A stretch of 64,000 bases of DNA from JBCFAY01 sp038562375 (GTDB lineage Bacteria > Bacillota > Clostridia > Christensenellales > CAG-138): positions 85,853 through 149,852 of the forward strand of contig JBCFAY010000008.1 in NCBI GenBank assembly GCA_038562375.1, written 5' to 3'. The position numbers and the translations under genes were made by a program. Positions 30,706 to 40,704 of this stretch are shown here, one piece after another (position 1 is the first letter of the stretch; each line of letters starts with the position of its first letter). Below the pieces are notes generated by a model. That model did no database searches. It was not told the DNA's origin and saw only the letters and a list, made by a program, of their open reading frames with translations.

Positions 30706-31170
30706 TTATAGCTCCAAGATTTCATCGATAAAGCGATCCCATCGATCATTTTTAATCCTTAGCTTCCAATGGTTGGCCGGTGAAAATCGAAGCGTTGAAT
30801 CCACAACGGCGTATTCCCCGCCGTAGGATTCTAAGCGAAAAAACATGTTCTTCTGAGCGGTCGCGGCAGTAATGATCGTTCTTTCTACTTCGTTGAAGGG
30901 CATGGCTCTTGAGAACGTTCTTCTGAACTTCGTGTTTTCCAGGAATAAAATCAGCATTTCTTTTTGCCTGTCGCTCAATACAACTTGGTTCAGTACGACC
31001 GTTTTTTCCGACGTTTCAATGGCCTTTACGATTTTGACGATGCTGCTGTCCCCGGTTTTTAGCATCTCGCTGATCCGTTCGCCATTTACATTAAATAAGC
31101 AGTTTTCGGCGGCGATAAAACCGATTGCCGCGGCCGATAGAACGAGCACCGCCGCATTTTTTGCTTTCAT
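30706..31170 (-). CDS. Exported or membrane-anchored hypothetical protein
   Basis: Not recognised. The N-terminus (MKAKNAAVLVLSAAAIGFIAAEN) reads as a signal peptide or membrane anchor without a lipobox. The remaining 130 residues contain a helical section (SDRQKEMLILFLENTKFRR) and a strand-rich end (MFFRLESYGGEYAVVDSTLRF). It converges with the small lipoprotein at 30265, which has a similar size and a comparable 'conserved helix then strands' order, so the two may be distant relatives. Confidence 0.6.
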   Translation of the reverse strand: MKAKNAAVLVLSAAAIGFIAAENCLFNVNGERISEMLKTGDSSIVKIVKAIETSEKTVVLNQVVLSDRQKEMLILFLENTKFRRTFSRAMPFNEVERTIITAATAQKNMFFRLESYGGEYAVVDSTLRFSPANHWKLRIKNDRWDRFIDEILEL

Positions 31171-31353
31171 ATCGTTTCTCTCCTTTCATACGACACTGCT
31201 TCTCGTTTTTAAGCATTAAATAGAAAGTATGCTACAACAGTTCCCTGCGGCAGCATACTTTATTAGCGGGAGTTTTTGGATTCAGCCTCGTCCTTCATCG
31301 GCGCGGTTGGTATTGATAGGCCTTTCTTTGCCGATTAAACGTAAAGTCCTTAT

Positions 31354-31806
31354 CTACAGCTCTTTTTTCATGCAGATTGAGTCCGGCATGCACTGATATT
31401 CTCCATAATTCGGAATGATATAATATCCTATTCCTTTATATAATCCCAGCGCCTCGATCAAGGGCGCGCCTGTTTCCAAGATACAATACCGGTATCCCTT
31501 GGATTTTACTGATTTCTCAAGGGCTTCCATGATTTTCTTTGAGATTCCGCCGCCGCGGTACTCTTTTTTGACAAATACACGCTTTACCTGTGCGCATTCG
31601 TCGTCATATCGTTTAAAACCGGCGCAGCCGATGGGAATCTCCCCATCATAAGCCAAAATCACGTCATGGATATCATCGAGCCGGTTCAAAGGGAGATACC
31701 CGGCTCTATTTTTCTCACCGCCCGCGATCTCATTCAGGGTTTGATCGAGCTCATGACAAAGCTCAATAAAGTCCTTATCGCGGCCATCCGTGTGCTTGAA
31801 TTGCAT
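31354..31806 (-). CDS. GNAT-family N-acetyltransferase
   Basis: Acetyl-CoA-dependent acyltransferase; substrate unknown. The core is clear: IPIGCAGFKRYDDECAQVKRVFVKKEYRGGGISKKIMEAL, which contains the R/Q-x-x-G-x-G/A pyrophosphate-binding loop (YRGGGISKK), followed by LETGAPLIEALGLYKGIGY. The ATG at 31806 gives a normal 150-residue protein and a 25-base gap after dnaN; the longer frame would overlap the dnaN stop. It probably rides on the dnaN transcript. Confidence 0.85.
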   Translation of the reverse strand: MQFKHTDGRDKDFIELCHELDQTLNEIAGGEKNRAGYLPLNRLDDIHDVILAYDGEIPIGCAGFKRYDDECAQVKRVFVKKEYRGGGISKKIMEALEKSVKSKGYRYCILETGAPLIEALGLYKGIGYYIIPNYGEYQCMPDSICMKKEL

Positions 31807-31831
31807 CTTGATCTCTTTATTTAATCTCTTT

Positions 31832-32935
31832 CTACGATCCAAAAATCCGCATCGGCAGTATCAGGTAATAGAAGCCGTCCCCCTGCACGGGCTTGACGAC
31901 GCAGGGACTAATGCTGTTGTTCATATCAAGATACAGCTCCTCGTCCTCGAGCGCCTTTAAAACGTCGGTAAAATACTTGGCGTTGAACGCGATCTTTAGC
32001 TCTGCTCCCGTGAGCGCGATCGGGATTTCCTCATTCAGTTTTCCCATCTCGCTGTTGGCGCTGATGTGCAGCGTCTCGCGCGTGAAATCCATCCTTACGA
32101 GATTGCTCTTATCCTCGCGGGCCATTAAGGACGCGCGCTCGATGCTGTTTAAAAGCTCCATCCTGTTCAGGCGCACCCGCGTATTGCTTTCGCTCGGCAG
32201 GATCTGTCGGTATCGGATGAATTCCCCGTCCAAAAGCCGCGTCACGATCCTCGTATGCTCCATATCGAAGAGCACATGCGTTTTGGCGAACGTGATCTTT
32301 ATAGGATCGTCGTCCCCCTGCAGAATCCGGCTTACTTCGAGCATGGATTTCGCCGGAAGCACCGCTTTTTGATCAGTCGCTTCCAAATCGCAGCTTTCGC
32401 GCCGGAGCGCAAGCCTGTATCCGTCGAGCGCGACGGCGATGATCTTATCCTGTTCAAACTCGACGAGCAAGCCCGTAAGGATGGGCTTTGTATCGTCCTG
32501 CGCGGTCGCGAATATGGTCTGGCGGACGATATCGCGCACTTTTCTCTGCGTGAGGTTGACTTCAAGGCCCCCGTCGATGCGCGGCATATCGGGAAAATCC
32601 GAGGCCGGCATCCCCTGCAGCGTGGTGTTGAACCTTCCGCACTGTATGGTTACGGTATTCTCCGCGCAGGTGATTTCCACGGATTCCGCGGGCAGCCTGC
32701 GCGTCATATCGGAAAACAGCCTGCCGGGTACGACGATGGCCCCTTCTTCCTCTACCGCGGCGGGAATCGTCGTTTCAATCTGCAGCGAAAGATCCGAGCA
32801 TTTTAAACGAAGTCCATCCTTTGTGGCTTCGACAAGAATGCCTTCGAGTATTTGCAGCGTGCTTTTAACGGATACCGCCTTTATGACGGTTGAAGTGGCG
32901 GCGTTGAGGTCCTGGGTCTGTACGAAGAAACGCAT
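31832..32935 (-). CDS. dnaN: DNA polymerase III sliding clamp (beta subunit)
   Basis: The processivity clamp of the replicase, a ring-forming dimer. At 367 residues it has three tandem clamp domains and the family's typical start (MRFFVQTQDLNAATSTVIKAVSVKSTLQILEGILVEA) and finish (VVKPVQGDGFYYLILPMRI). It stands next to dnaA across the probable origin. GGAAGGGAG precedes the ATG. Confidence 0.97.
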   Translation of the reverse strand: MRFFVQTQDLNAATSTVIKAVSVKSTLQILEGILVEATKDGLRLKCSDLSLQIETTIPAAVEEEGAIVVPGRLFSDMTRRLPAESVEITCAENTVTIQCGRFNTTLQGMPASDFPDMPRIDGGLEVNLTQRKVRDIVRQTIFATAQDDTKPILTGLLVEFEQDKIIAVALDGYRLALRRESCDLEATDQKAVLPAKSMLEVSRILQGDDDPIKITFAKTHVLFDMEHTRIVTRLLDGEFIRYRQILPSESNTRVRLNRMELLNSIERASLMAREDKSNLVRMDFTRETLHISANSEMGKLNEEIPIALTGAELKIAFNAKYFTDVLKALEDEELYLDMNNSISPCVVKPVQGDGFYYLILPMRIFGS

Positions 32936-33089
32936 CTGTATGCTCCCTTCCTTTTTTCTTTATTTATGGATGAAACGCAGACGTAGTTGTAGTGTGTGTG
33001 AATGTTGTGAATAAGTGGATTTTAACCAGTTCCGTAAAGAAACGGAAGGTGTGTACCGTTTGTTAAACCTCTGTTGGCCGGAGGTCGTC

Positions 33090-33172
33090 CTATCCACATC
33101 TTCCACAGGCTGGAAGTTGTCCTCTTGCGTTTCACAGTACTTATCCACCATTGTTGATAATTCTGTGGATAA
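33090..33172. other. Probable oriC: DnaA-box cluster between dnaA and dnaN
   Basis: Five DnaA-box-like nonamers lie within 83 bases: CTATCCACA at 33090-33098, a weaker TCTTCCACA at 33099-33107, TTATCCACC at 33141-33149, TTATCAACA on the minus strand at 33152-33160, and a perfect TTATCCACA on the minus strand at 33164-33172. An AT-rich tail follows toward dnaA. The gene content around it (dnaA, dnaN, recF, gyrBA, parAB) is that of a bacterial chromosomal origin. Confidence 0.8.
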
Positions 33173-33204
33173 ATTCATTCTATAACGGCGAGTATTCCAT
33201 GCCG

Positions 33205-34521
33205 CTATTCCTTGATTCTTGTAATGATGTCGTTGATGGTTGTCTCCAGAGACGGGGTCCCGGAAACGGAAGAAAATATCTTATCGACCGCGTGTATGAC
33301 CGTCGAATGATCCTTGCCGCCGAAGGAGAGGCCGATATCGTCGAACGTGGCTTCCGTCAGGGTGCGGCAAAGATACATCGCGATCTGGCGCGGGAAGGAA
33401 ACGCGGCGATCCCTGCGGTTGGAGCAAAGATCCGAGACGGTGATCGAGTAATAATCCGATACCATCTCCTGTATGAGGTCGACGGTGATCGTGCGCCGCG
33501 CGGTGCTTGGCAGAATGTCCTTGAGCGCGATCTGCGCAAGATCGAGGTTGATCGGCTGCTTCTGAATTTTAGAGAACGCGATCACGCGCGTGAGAACTCC
33601 CTCAAGCTCGCGGATGTTCGATTTTACCTTTTCCGCGATGAATTGAAGAACCTCCGGATCGATATCGAGGTTTTCGATCATCGCCTTGTTGCGCAATATC
33701 GCGATCCTCGTCTCAAGATCCGGGGATTGGATATCGACGATCAGTCCCCATTCAAACCGCGTGCGGAGGCGCTCTTCGAGCGTCGGGATCTCGCGGGGCT
33801 GCTTGTCCGAACTGATGACGATCTGCTTGGAAGCGCCGTGTAAAGAATTAAACGTATGGAAGAATTCCTCCTGCGCGAATTCCTTGCCCGCGATAAACTG
33901 GATATCGTCGATCATCAGTACGTCGACGTTGCGGTAGCGCGCTCTAAACTGCGCGTTCTTGTTGGTGCGGATCGCCTCGATAAGCTCGTTCGTGAACGTT
34001 TCGCTCGTGATGTACATGATCTTGAGCGACGGGAGCTTTTGGAGAATATGGTGCCCGATCGCGTGCATCAGGTGCGTTTTGCCCAGTCCGACGCCTCCAT
34101 AGATAAACAGAGGATTGTACGCTTTCGCCGGGTTTTCGGCGACGGCGAGCGACGCCGCGAACGCGAAGTTGTTCGAGCTCCCGATAACGAAGGTATCGAA
34201 CTGATAGCGCGGGTTGAGCGAAAGCCGCTCGGCGGAGGAGCCTTCCTCCTCGGTGATATAGTTCTTGCGCTCGCCGGGCGCGATGAACACGATATGATAT
34301 TCCGTGCCGTTGATCTCGTTGATCGTCTTTTCGAAGGAGGCGCGGTAGAAATTATTGAGGGTATTGCGGTTAAAATCGTTGTCCGCCTCGAGTATGAGGG
34401 CGTTGTTTTTGATGCCGATGGGCTTGAGGTTCTTTACCCAGGAGTTAAAGCTAAGATCCGTCATGTCCCGCTGGATCGCGCGCAAGGATCTCTCCCAGAT
34501 TAACTGAGCATTCGTTTGCAT
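33205..34521 (-). CDS. dnaA: Chromosomal replication initiator DnaA
   Basis: Binds DnaA boxes and melts the origin with ATP. Domains: an N-terminal interaction domain (about 1-85), AAA+ with Walker A GGVGLGKTHLMHAIG and Walker B MIDDIQFIAGKE, and a C-terminal helix-turn-helix with the DnaA signature (SLSFGGKDHSTVIHAVDKI, here beginning GLSFGG). The ATG at 34521 has AAGGAGG upstream; the frame's upstream extension of 36 residues is not DnaA-like. It is 438 residues. Confidence 0.97.
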   Translation of the reverse strand: MQTNAQLIWERSLRAIQRDMTDLSFNSWVKNLKPIGIKNNALILEADNDFNRNTLNNFYRASFEKTINEINGTEYHIVFIAPGERKNYITEEEGSSAERLSLNPRYQFDTFVIGSSNNFAFAASLAVAENPAKAYNPLFIYGGVGLGKTHLMHAIGHHILQKLPSLKIMYITSETFTNELIEAIRTNKNAQFRARYRNVDVLMIDDIQFIAGKEFAQEEFFHTFNSLHGASKQIVISSDKQPREIPTLEERLRTRFEWGLIVDIQSPDLETRIAILRNKAMIENLDIDPEVLQFIAEKVKSNIRELEGVLTRVIAFSKIQKQPINLDLAQIALKDILPSTARRTITVDLIQEMVSDYYSITVSDLCSNRRDRRVSFPRQIAMYLCRTLTEATFDDIGLSFGGKDHSTVIHAVDKIFSSVSGTPSLETTINDIITRIKE

Positions 34522-34562
34522 GAAGAACCTCCTTACGGCACAACATAGAACTCTATCACAAT

Positions 34563-34591
34563 ATGATAACAAATTAATCGCCATAACGCAA
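34563..34591 (-). promoter_or_regulatory. Candidate dnaA promoter
   Basis: TTGCGT and TATCAT lie 17 bases apart on the minus strand in the AT-rich leader 40 bases upstream of dnaA. The -35 is only partly consensus. Confidence 0.4.
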
Positions 34592-34945
34592 AGGAAATTC
34601 CAAGCTAAAATCAGCCGTTTGTGGTGCAAAAACGAGCAATTTAACCAAGAATTATCCTGCTGTGGGTGTGAAACTATGCGCCGCGGTCAGTATGCCGCTG
34701 CCAAATGACAAATGAACGGGACACATTCTCTTGTTCCTTGGATGGAAAGGAACCCGCTGCCTTTGAGCCCCGGGGTTTGAGCGGCACTGCCGACGCCCTG
34801 CGATGCTCCGGCTGCTCATCCCCGGGAATACTACATAACGCCGGAATTTCCAACGGATCCTTCCGTTTGCGCAACAACGAAGGAAAGGCAGCTTTCGCTC
34901 CCCTTCCTCCGTCGAAGTATATGAGGTTGGTTATGGGTGGCGGAT
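34592..34945. other. Intergenic region between gdhA and dnaA
   Basis: No gene recognised. I see no convincing DnaA-box cluster here (a TTATCCTGC near 34646 is weak), so the origin is placed on the other side of dnaA. No clear terminator for gdhA is seen. Confidence 0.4.
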
Positions 34946-36292
34946 TTAGATCAGGCCCTGCTGAAGCATCGCTTCGGCGACCTTCATGAACCCGGCGATG
35001 TTCGCGCCGGCGACGAGGTTGTAGCCGAGGCCGGACTGCGCCGCGGCGTTGGCGGACATGTCGTGGATGTTCTTCATGATCTGCTTGAGCTTCTCGTCGA
35101 CTTCCTCGGCCGTCCAGTTGTAGCGCATGGAGTTCTGGCTCATCTCGAGCGCGCTGGTCGCGACGCCTCCCGCGTTGACCGCCTTGGACGGAGCGACGAT
35201 CAGGCCCTTCTTCTGCAGATATTCGAGCGCGTCGTTCGTGGTGGGCATGTTGGAGACCTCGATGTAGTACTTCACGCCGTTCTTCACAAGCTGCTCGGCT
35301 TCCTTCATGCCGACCTCGTTCTGCGTGGCGCAGGGCATGGCGACGTCGACTTTGACCCCCCAGGGCTTCTGGCCGGCGAAAAACTGTGCGCCGAACTTAT
35401 CCGCATAATCCTGGCAGCGGTCGCGGCCGGATGTGCGCATCTCGACGAGGTAATCGATTTTTTCTTCGGTGTTTACGCCGTCGGGGTCGTAGACATAACC
35501 GTCCGGGCCGGAGAGCGTGACGACCTTGCCGCCGAACTCGGTGATCTTCTTCGCGGCGCCCCAGGCAACGTTGCCAAAGCCCGAGAGCGCGAAGGTCTTG
35601 CCGCTGAAGGAGTCGCCCTCGTGCTTGAACACCTCGGCGACGTAATAGGTCGCGCCGTAGCCGGTGGCCTCGGGGCGGATAAGGCTCCCGCCGTAGGAAA
35701 GGCCTTTGCCGGTCAAAACGCCGTTTTCAAACGCGCCGCGCAGGCGGCGGTACTGGCCGTAAAGATAGCCGATCTCGCGCGCGCCCACGCCGATATCGCC
35801 GGCCGGAACATCCACGTCCGGGCCGATGTGGCGGAACAGCTCGCTCATGAAGGCCTGGCAGAAGCGCATGATCTCGTTGTCGCTCTTGCCGCGCGGGTCG
35901 AAGTCCGAACCGCCCTTGCCGCCGCCGATGGGCAGGCTCGTGAGGGAGTTTTTAAACGTCTGCTCGAACGCGAGGAATTTCATGATGCCGAGATATACGG
36001 AAGGGTGGAACCTTAGGCCGCCCTTGTACGGGCCGATCGCGCCGTTGAACTGCACGCGGTATCCGCGGTTGACCTGCACGCGGCCCGCGTCGTCCATCCA
36101 GGTTACGCGGAACTCGATCACGCGCTCGGGCTCCACCATGCGCTCGAGCAGCGCCTGCTTTTCGTATTCAGGATGCTTTTCGACGACGACCTCCAGGGAT
36201 TTAAAGACCTCTTCCACGGTCTGTATAAACTCCGGCTCGTTGGCGTCGCGTTTTTTTACGCTGTCCAATACCTTTTGCATATACGCGTTCAT
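34946..36292 (-). CDS. gdhA: NADP-type glutamate dehydrogenase
   Basis: Interconverts 2-oxoglutarate, ammonia and glutamate in the cytoplasm. At 448 residues it matches the hexameric bacterial class. The catalytic region PIGGGKGGSDFDPRGKSDNEI includes the active-site lysine, and ALSGFGNVAWGAAKKI is the dinucleotide-binding turn. The start (MNAYMQKVLDSVKKRDANEPEFIQTVEEV) is typical. It has a near-perfect promoter at 36380-36408. Confidence 0.96.
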   Translation of the reverse strand: MNAYMQKVLDSVKKRDANEPEFIQTVEEVFKSLEVVVEKHPEYEKQALLERMVEPERVIEFRVTWMDDAGRVQVNRGYRVQFNGAIGPYKGGLRFHPSVYLGIMKFLAFEQTFKNSLTSLPIGGGKGGSDFDPRGKSDNEIMRFCQAFMSELFRHIGPDVDVPAGDIGVGAREIGYLYGQYRRLRGAFENGVLTGKGLSYGGSLIRPEATGYGATYYVAEVFKHEGDSFSGKTFALSGFGNVAWGAAKKITEFGGKVVTLSGPDGYVYDPDGVNTEEKIDYLVEMRTSGRDRCQDYADKFGAQFFAGQKPWGVKVDVAMPCATQNEVGMKEAEQLVKNGVKYYIEVSNMPTTNDALEYLQKKGLIVAPSKAVNAGGVATSALEMSQNSMRYNWTAEEVDEKLKQIMKNIHDMSANAAAQSGLGYNLVAGANIAGFMKVAEAMLQQGLI

Positions 36293-36379
36293 ACCATGAT
36301 TCCTCCGAAAAAAATTTCATATATCGGAAAGGGGCGATCCCTTTCAAAATGCAATCCTTGATTCATGACCTCTAGGAAC

Positions 36380-36408
36380 ATCATAGTATTCCAAAGATGA
36401 TATGTCAA
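36380..36408 (-). promoter_or_regulatory. Sigma-A promoter of gdhA
   Basis: On the minus strand a perfect TTGACA and TATGAT lie 17 bases apart, placing the transcript start near 36373 and a leader of about 80 bases. Confidence 0.8.
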
Positions 36409-36726
36409 TAAAAATATCGAATATATTCTACGGGTATACTTTTCCTGATCCGGTTTAATATTGATGAAAAATCGCCGGATTTAGGCATTTTTCGGCAATC
36501 GTGCCCCGGGGCGAATGCCCGTTTTTTCCGCCCGGCTGTTTGAACCATAGGATTCCGACAAGCATAACCGTGCAGGAATTCCTTCATAATTCTGAGCTTC
36601 CCTTCTATTTTTCCCTCCTTTGCGCGCACTATTCCGGCGGCGATGCAGAGAGGCTGCGATCGAATTTCATGGCGGCGTATTTTTGTCGTTTTTTTCCGCA
36701 ATGGGGAAATTTTTTTGGCGCGCGAT
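36409..36726. other. Gene-free stretch before parS and parA
   Basis: The only long frame here (minus strand) has no ribosome site and no recognisable product. The segment is AT-rich near 36410-36470, opposite the gdhA promoter. Confidence 0.35.
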
Positions 36727-36742
36727 TGTTTCATGTGAAACA
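36727..36742. promoter_or_regulatory. parS-like centromere site, variant
   Basis: TGTTTCATGTGAAACA differs by one base from the consensus TGTTTCACGTGAAACA. It lies 147 bases upstream of parA. Confidence 0.8.
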
Positions 36743-36888
36743 ATCCTCTATAATGAATAAATAGCAACAACAACAGGTTGCCCCAGGGGCCGCCTCTGCG
36801 CGTGCCTTTTGCGGACAAGTCCCTGTTTCCCGGTTTCCGGCCGCACCTACAGCGGGCGTTTCGCCCTATCATCCCCTTGGAGGACACA

Positions 36889-37661
<773 letters not shown>

Positions 37662-37665
<4 letters not shown>

Positions 37666-38519
37666 GCAAAGCAGTGAAAAAGGGCCTTGGGCGCGGGCTT
37701 GACGCGCTGCTTGGGGAGTTTTCCGCACAGCCCGAGCGCGATTTGCAGAAGCTTCCCGTCAACCAGATCGATCCGAACCGCGAGCAGCCGCGCAAACAAT
37801 TCGATGAGGAAAAGCTGGCGGAGCTCGCCGATTCGCTGCGCCGCCACGGCATGATGCAGCCTATCATCGTGAGAAAGACCGGCGAAAGGTATGCGATCGT
37901 CGCGGGCGAGCGCCGCTACCGTGCGGCGCGCAAGGCGGGCTTGTCCGAGGTTCCCGTGATCGTGCGCGAGGTCGAGGATGCCGAGATTATGGAGATCGCC
38001 CTGATCGAAAACCTTCAGCGCGAGGATCTGAACCCGGTCGAGGAAGCGGCAGCGATCCGTTTTTTGATGCAACAGCACGACCTGACCCAAGAAGAAGTGG
38101 CCGAGCGCATCAGCAAAAGCCGCCCCGCCATCGCGAACGCGTTGAGGCTTTTGGGGCTGCCCGAGCCGGTGCAGAAATTCCTGCGCGAGGGCAAGCTTTC
38201 CGCGGGTCACGCGCGTGCGCTCGCCGCGCTCAAGGACGAGACGGCGCTGCTTCGCATCGCGAAGGAAACGATAGAGCGCGGGTATTCGGTAAGGCATGTC
38301 GAGGAACTTGTAAAAGCCGCCCTTAGCGAAAAGAAGCCCGCGCCCCGCCGCGAAAAACGCGTGCTGCCGGAGCTGTTTGCAGCGCAGGAGACGCTTCGGG
38401 AGCGCCTCAAGACGCGCGTTCGCATCGACGGGAACGAGAAGAAGGGCCGCATCGTGATAGAATACTATTCAAGCGGCGATCTCGAGCGGATCTACGATCT
38501 TATCGGCAGCGAGCGGTGA
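37662..38519 (+). CDS. parB: Chromosome partitioning protein ParB (Spo0J)
   Basis: A CTP-dependent DNA clamp that loads at parS. The CTP-binding motif GERRYRAARKAG is at residues about 83-94, ENLQREDLNPVEEA follows, and the helix-turn-helix region is TQEEVAERISKSRPAIANALRLLGLP. A C-terminal dimer domain (about 240-285) ends it. It is coupled to parA. Four parS-like sites lie within 11 kb on the same side of the origin. Confidence 0.96.
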
Positions 38520-38801
38520 TTCCGTCCTAAATGCGCGAGCTCGTGTTCAGCAAAGCACACGCTTGCCGAGGCAGCGCGATTTTGCTAAAATGCGGAGCTT
38601 CGCCGCAACCAGGCGCAATTTCCTATCTATATGGGACCTTCTTCTGTCGTGCCGCGCTTTGACGGGGCGCTGTAAAACCGCACAAGGCGGCGCAAAACCT
38701 CCGTTATTCTGGGACATGTTCCAGAAGATGCCATGCCATAATCCGTTCAAATATTGTTTAAGGTTTATACACATTAACAGGGATTGGAAGTTGGAACTTG
38801 A
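38520..38801. other. Non-coding stretch between parB and the CAP-protein gene, with a 20-base palindrome
   Basis: No gene seen. TTCTGGGACATGTTCCAGAA at 38707-38726 is a near-perfect palindrome (one G-T pair), a possible operator. Further on is an AT-rich stretch near 38745-38780. No known riboswitch is recognised. Confidence 0.45.
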
Positions 38802-38834
38802 AACGGGCAGCAGTATAGGGCTGTCCGTTTTTTG
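38802..38834 (+). terminator. Intrinsic terminator or attenuator before the CAP-protein gene
   Basis: A 10-bp stem (AACGGGCAGC/GCTGTCCGTT, one G-T pair) with an 8-base loop is followed by TTTTTTG. It is 282 bases after parB and 122 before the next start, so it could end the parAB message or attenuate the downstream gene. Confidence 0.75.
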
Positions 38835-38955
38835 TTGCTTCCAGGGGTTTCCAGGGACCGCCTTTTTGCCATGGTCATTCTGGCAGACATGCCAGGTATT
38901 GCATTTTGCACCGGCGGACAAACGTGTTACTGTACACAAAAAGGGAGGTGCCTTA

Positions 38956-40206
38956 ATGAAGAAACGTATTATTTCACTGGTGTTGGCAATCGCGCTGATG
39001 CTCTTCGGTACGGTTGCGGTCGCGTCCGCCCAGACGACGACAGCTTGCGGGAGCGACTTTTTGAACCGCTTCCTCTCGAATTGCTCCAACTCCGCTACGG
39101 CGGCATCGTGTTCGGAGCTCATGAGCCGGTTTGTTAACAGCAACGGCCAGCTTTGCAGCCAATCGGGTCTCAATGACGACCTCTCGGCGGCGCTCGTGAA
39201 CTCGGCAAAATCCTCTTGCCCGAGCAGCGCGGTCAAAGCGGCGCTGGCCGCGACGGATGATTCGTCCTCCGATCAAAACAGCGCCGGCTCCGATCAGAGC
39301 ACCGGCACTTGTTCGAACGGCAGCACCTGTAAGGACAACGTCTGCTCCAACGGCAGCACCTGCAAGGACGGCGTCTGCTCCGACGGCAGCACCTGCACCA
39401 ACGGCGCAAACGGCTCGACCGGCACTTGCTCCAACGGCAGCACCTGCAAGGACGGCGTCTGCTCCGACGGCAGCACCTGCACCAACGGCGCAAACGACGC
39501 GACCGGCACTTGCTCCAACGGCAGCACCTGCAAGGACAACGTCTGCTCCAACGGCAGCACCAGCACGAGCGGCGGCAGCACCAACGGCAGCACCTGCACC
39601 AACGGCAGCAGCTCCTGCCCCACGAACGTAGCGGGCAACACATCCTGCCCCAGCGGCAGCAACCTGTACGACATCGTATGCAACCTGCTCAAGGGCTGCG
39701 GCCTGAGCGTTTCCGCGGGCAACACCTGCAAGAACAACACAGGCGCCAACGCGAATCCCAACTCGGGTTCCAGCGCTCAGACGCCCGCGCCGACCACCGC
39801 TCCCACTCAGGGCTCGTCCACGAATGCGGACAACCTCTCCTATGAGGAGCAGGTGCTTAAGCTGGTCAACGAGCAGCGCGCTTCCAACGGGCTTTCCGCC
39901 CTGACGCTCAACGCGAGCATCTCGAACCTCGCGCGCGCCAAATCGCAGGATATGCACGACAAAAACTACTTCTCGCACACCAGCCCGACCTACGGCTCCG
40001 CGTTCGATATGCTCAAAGCCGCGAACATCTCCTACCGCACGGCGGGCGAGAACATCGCGATGGGCTATGCGACGCCCCAGGCCGTGGTGAACGCGTGGAT
40101 GAATTCCCCCGGACATCGCGCCAACATCCTCAACAGCGGCTATACGCAGCTTGGCGTAGGCTATGTGGCGGACGGCAGCTACTGGACGCAGATCTTCGTC
40201 GGATAA
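38956..40206 (+). CDS. Secreted CAP/SCP-domain protein with Cys-rich tandem repeats
   Basis: An exported protein of unknown activity (416 residues). The signal peptide ends at ASA (MKKRIISLVLAIALMLFGTVAVASA). The central part (about residues 115-215) is a tandem array of short Cys-Ser-Asn-Gly units (CSNGSTCKDxVC and CSDGSTCTNG), probably disulfide-bonded. A Pro/Thr linker follows, then a C-terminal CAP domain (about 295-416): EEQVLKLVNEQRASNGL, DMHDKNYFSHTSP, TAGENIAMGY, SPGHRANIL. CAP proteins with this order are seen as YkwD-type proteins of spore formers. AAGGGAGG precedes the ATG and a strong terminator follows. Confidence 0.9.
   Translation: MKKRIISLVLAIALMLFGTVAVASAQTTTACGSDFLNRFLSNCSNSATAASCSELMSRFVNSNGQLCSQSGLNDDLSAALVNSAKSSCPSSAVKAALAATDDSSSDQNSAGSDQSTGTCSNGSTCKDNVCSNGSTCKDGVCSDGSTCTNGANGSTGTCSNGSTCKDGVCSDGSTCTNGANDATGTCSNGSTCKDNVCSNGSTSTSGGSTNGSTCTNGSSSCPTNVAGNTSCPSGSNLYDIVCNLLKGCGLSVSAGNTCKNNTGANANPNSGSSAQTPAPTTAPTQGSSTNADNLSYEEQVLKLVNEQRASNGLSALTLNASISNLARAKSQDMHDKNYFSHTSPTYGSAFDMLKAANISYRTAGENIAMGYATPQAVVNAWMNSPGHRANILNSGYTQLGVGYVADGSYWTQIFVG
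39301..39600 (+). repeat. Tandem repeat array in the CAP-protein gene
   Basis: Nearly identical units of about 36 bases encode CSNGSTCKDxVC and CSDGSTCTNG. High DNA identity between units suggests recent expansion and likely length polymorphism. Confidence 0.8.
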
Positions 40207-40241
40207 CATCGAACCCGTTTCACAGCGCAAGGACCCGTAAA

Positions 40242-40287
40242 CCGAGCGCGCCGGACGTCTTTATCCGGCGCGCTCGGCATTTTTTTT
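40242..40287 (+). terminator. Intrinsic terminator of the CAP-protein gene
   Basis: A 14-bp perfect stem (40242-40255 with 40264-40277) is followed by a long T-run. Confidence 0.92.
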
Positions 40288-40414
40288 GGCTTGCCGGCCC
40301 GATGGAAGCCCGCGATTTTCGTTGAATTTCAGCGGGCGCGGCGTTAAAATCAAGGTGACATCCGATGCGGCGGAGAACGATAATGCCTGCCCGATTAAGA
40401 TGAGGTTTAAGAGG

Positions 40415-40642
40415 ATGAAGAATTGGAAGAGGAGCATTTATTTGCGGCTTGCCCTGATTCTGTTTGCGGCCAGAGCTGTAGTTCCTCGTATCTTTAGCTG
40501 GAATTTTCCGGAGTTCATCGACGGCGCAATGGTCGGCGCATTGTTTTGCCTGCTGTTGATGCATTTTATACTGACGCGATACGGCATGGGAGCGTTTGAA
40601 AAGATCAGGGCATTCAAAAAACGGTTCGTCGGTCTTAGATAA
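40415..40642 (+). CDS. Small two-helix membrane protein
   Basis: Not recognised; 75 residues. Two hydrophobic segments are seen (LRLALILFAARAVV and ALFCLLLMHFILTRYGMG), and both ends are basic. The ATG at 40415 is chosen because GATGAGG lies about eight bases before it; an ATG at 40400 would add five residues without a ribosome site. It converges with the membrane protein on the minus strand. Confidence 0.5.
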   Translation: MKNWKRSIYLRLALILFAARAVVPRIFSWNFPEFIDGAMVGALFCLLLMHFILTRYGMGAFEKIRAFKKRFVGLR

Positions 40643-40704
40643 AAAGCTGTCCGGAAATGCCTGCAACGCTTTTTGCAAAGCCCGACGGCAAAACGAGAGG
40701 AACT

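Noticed and set aside
38974..40230. 418-codon minus-strand frame opposite the CAP-protein gene
   Set aside because: Ala/Gly/Val-rich shadow of the tandem repeats; no start signal.
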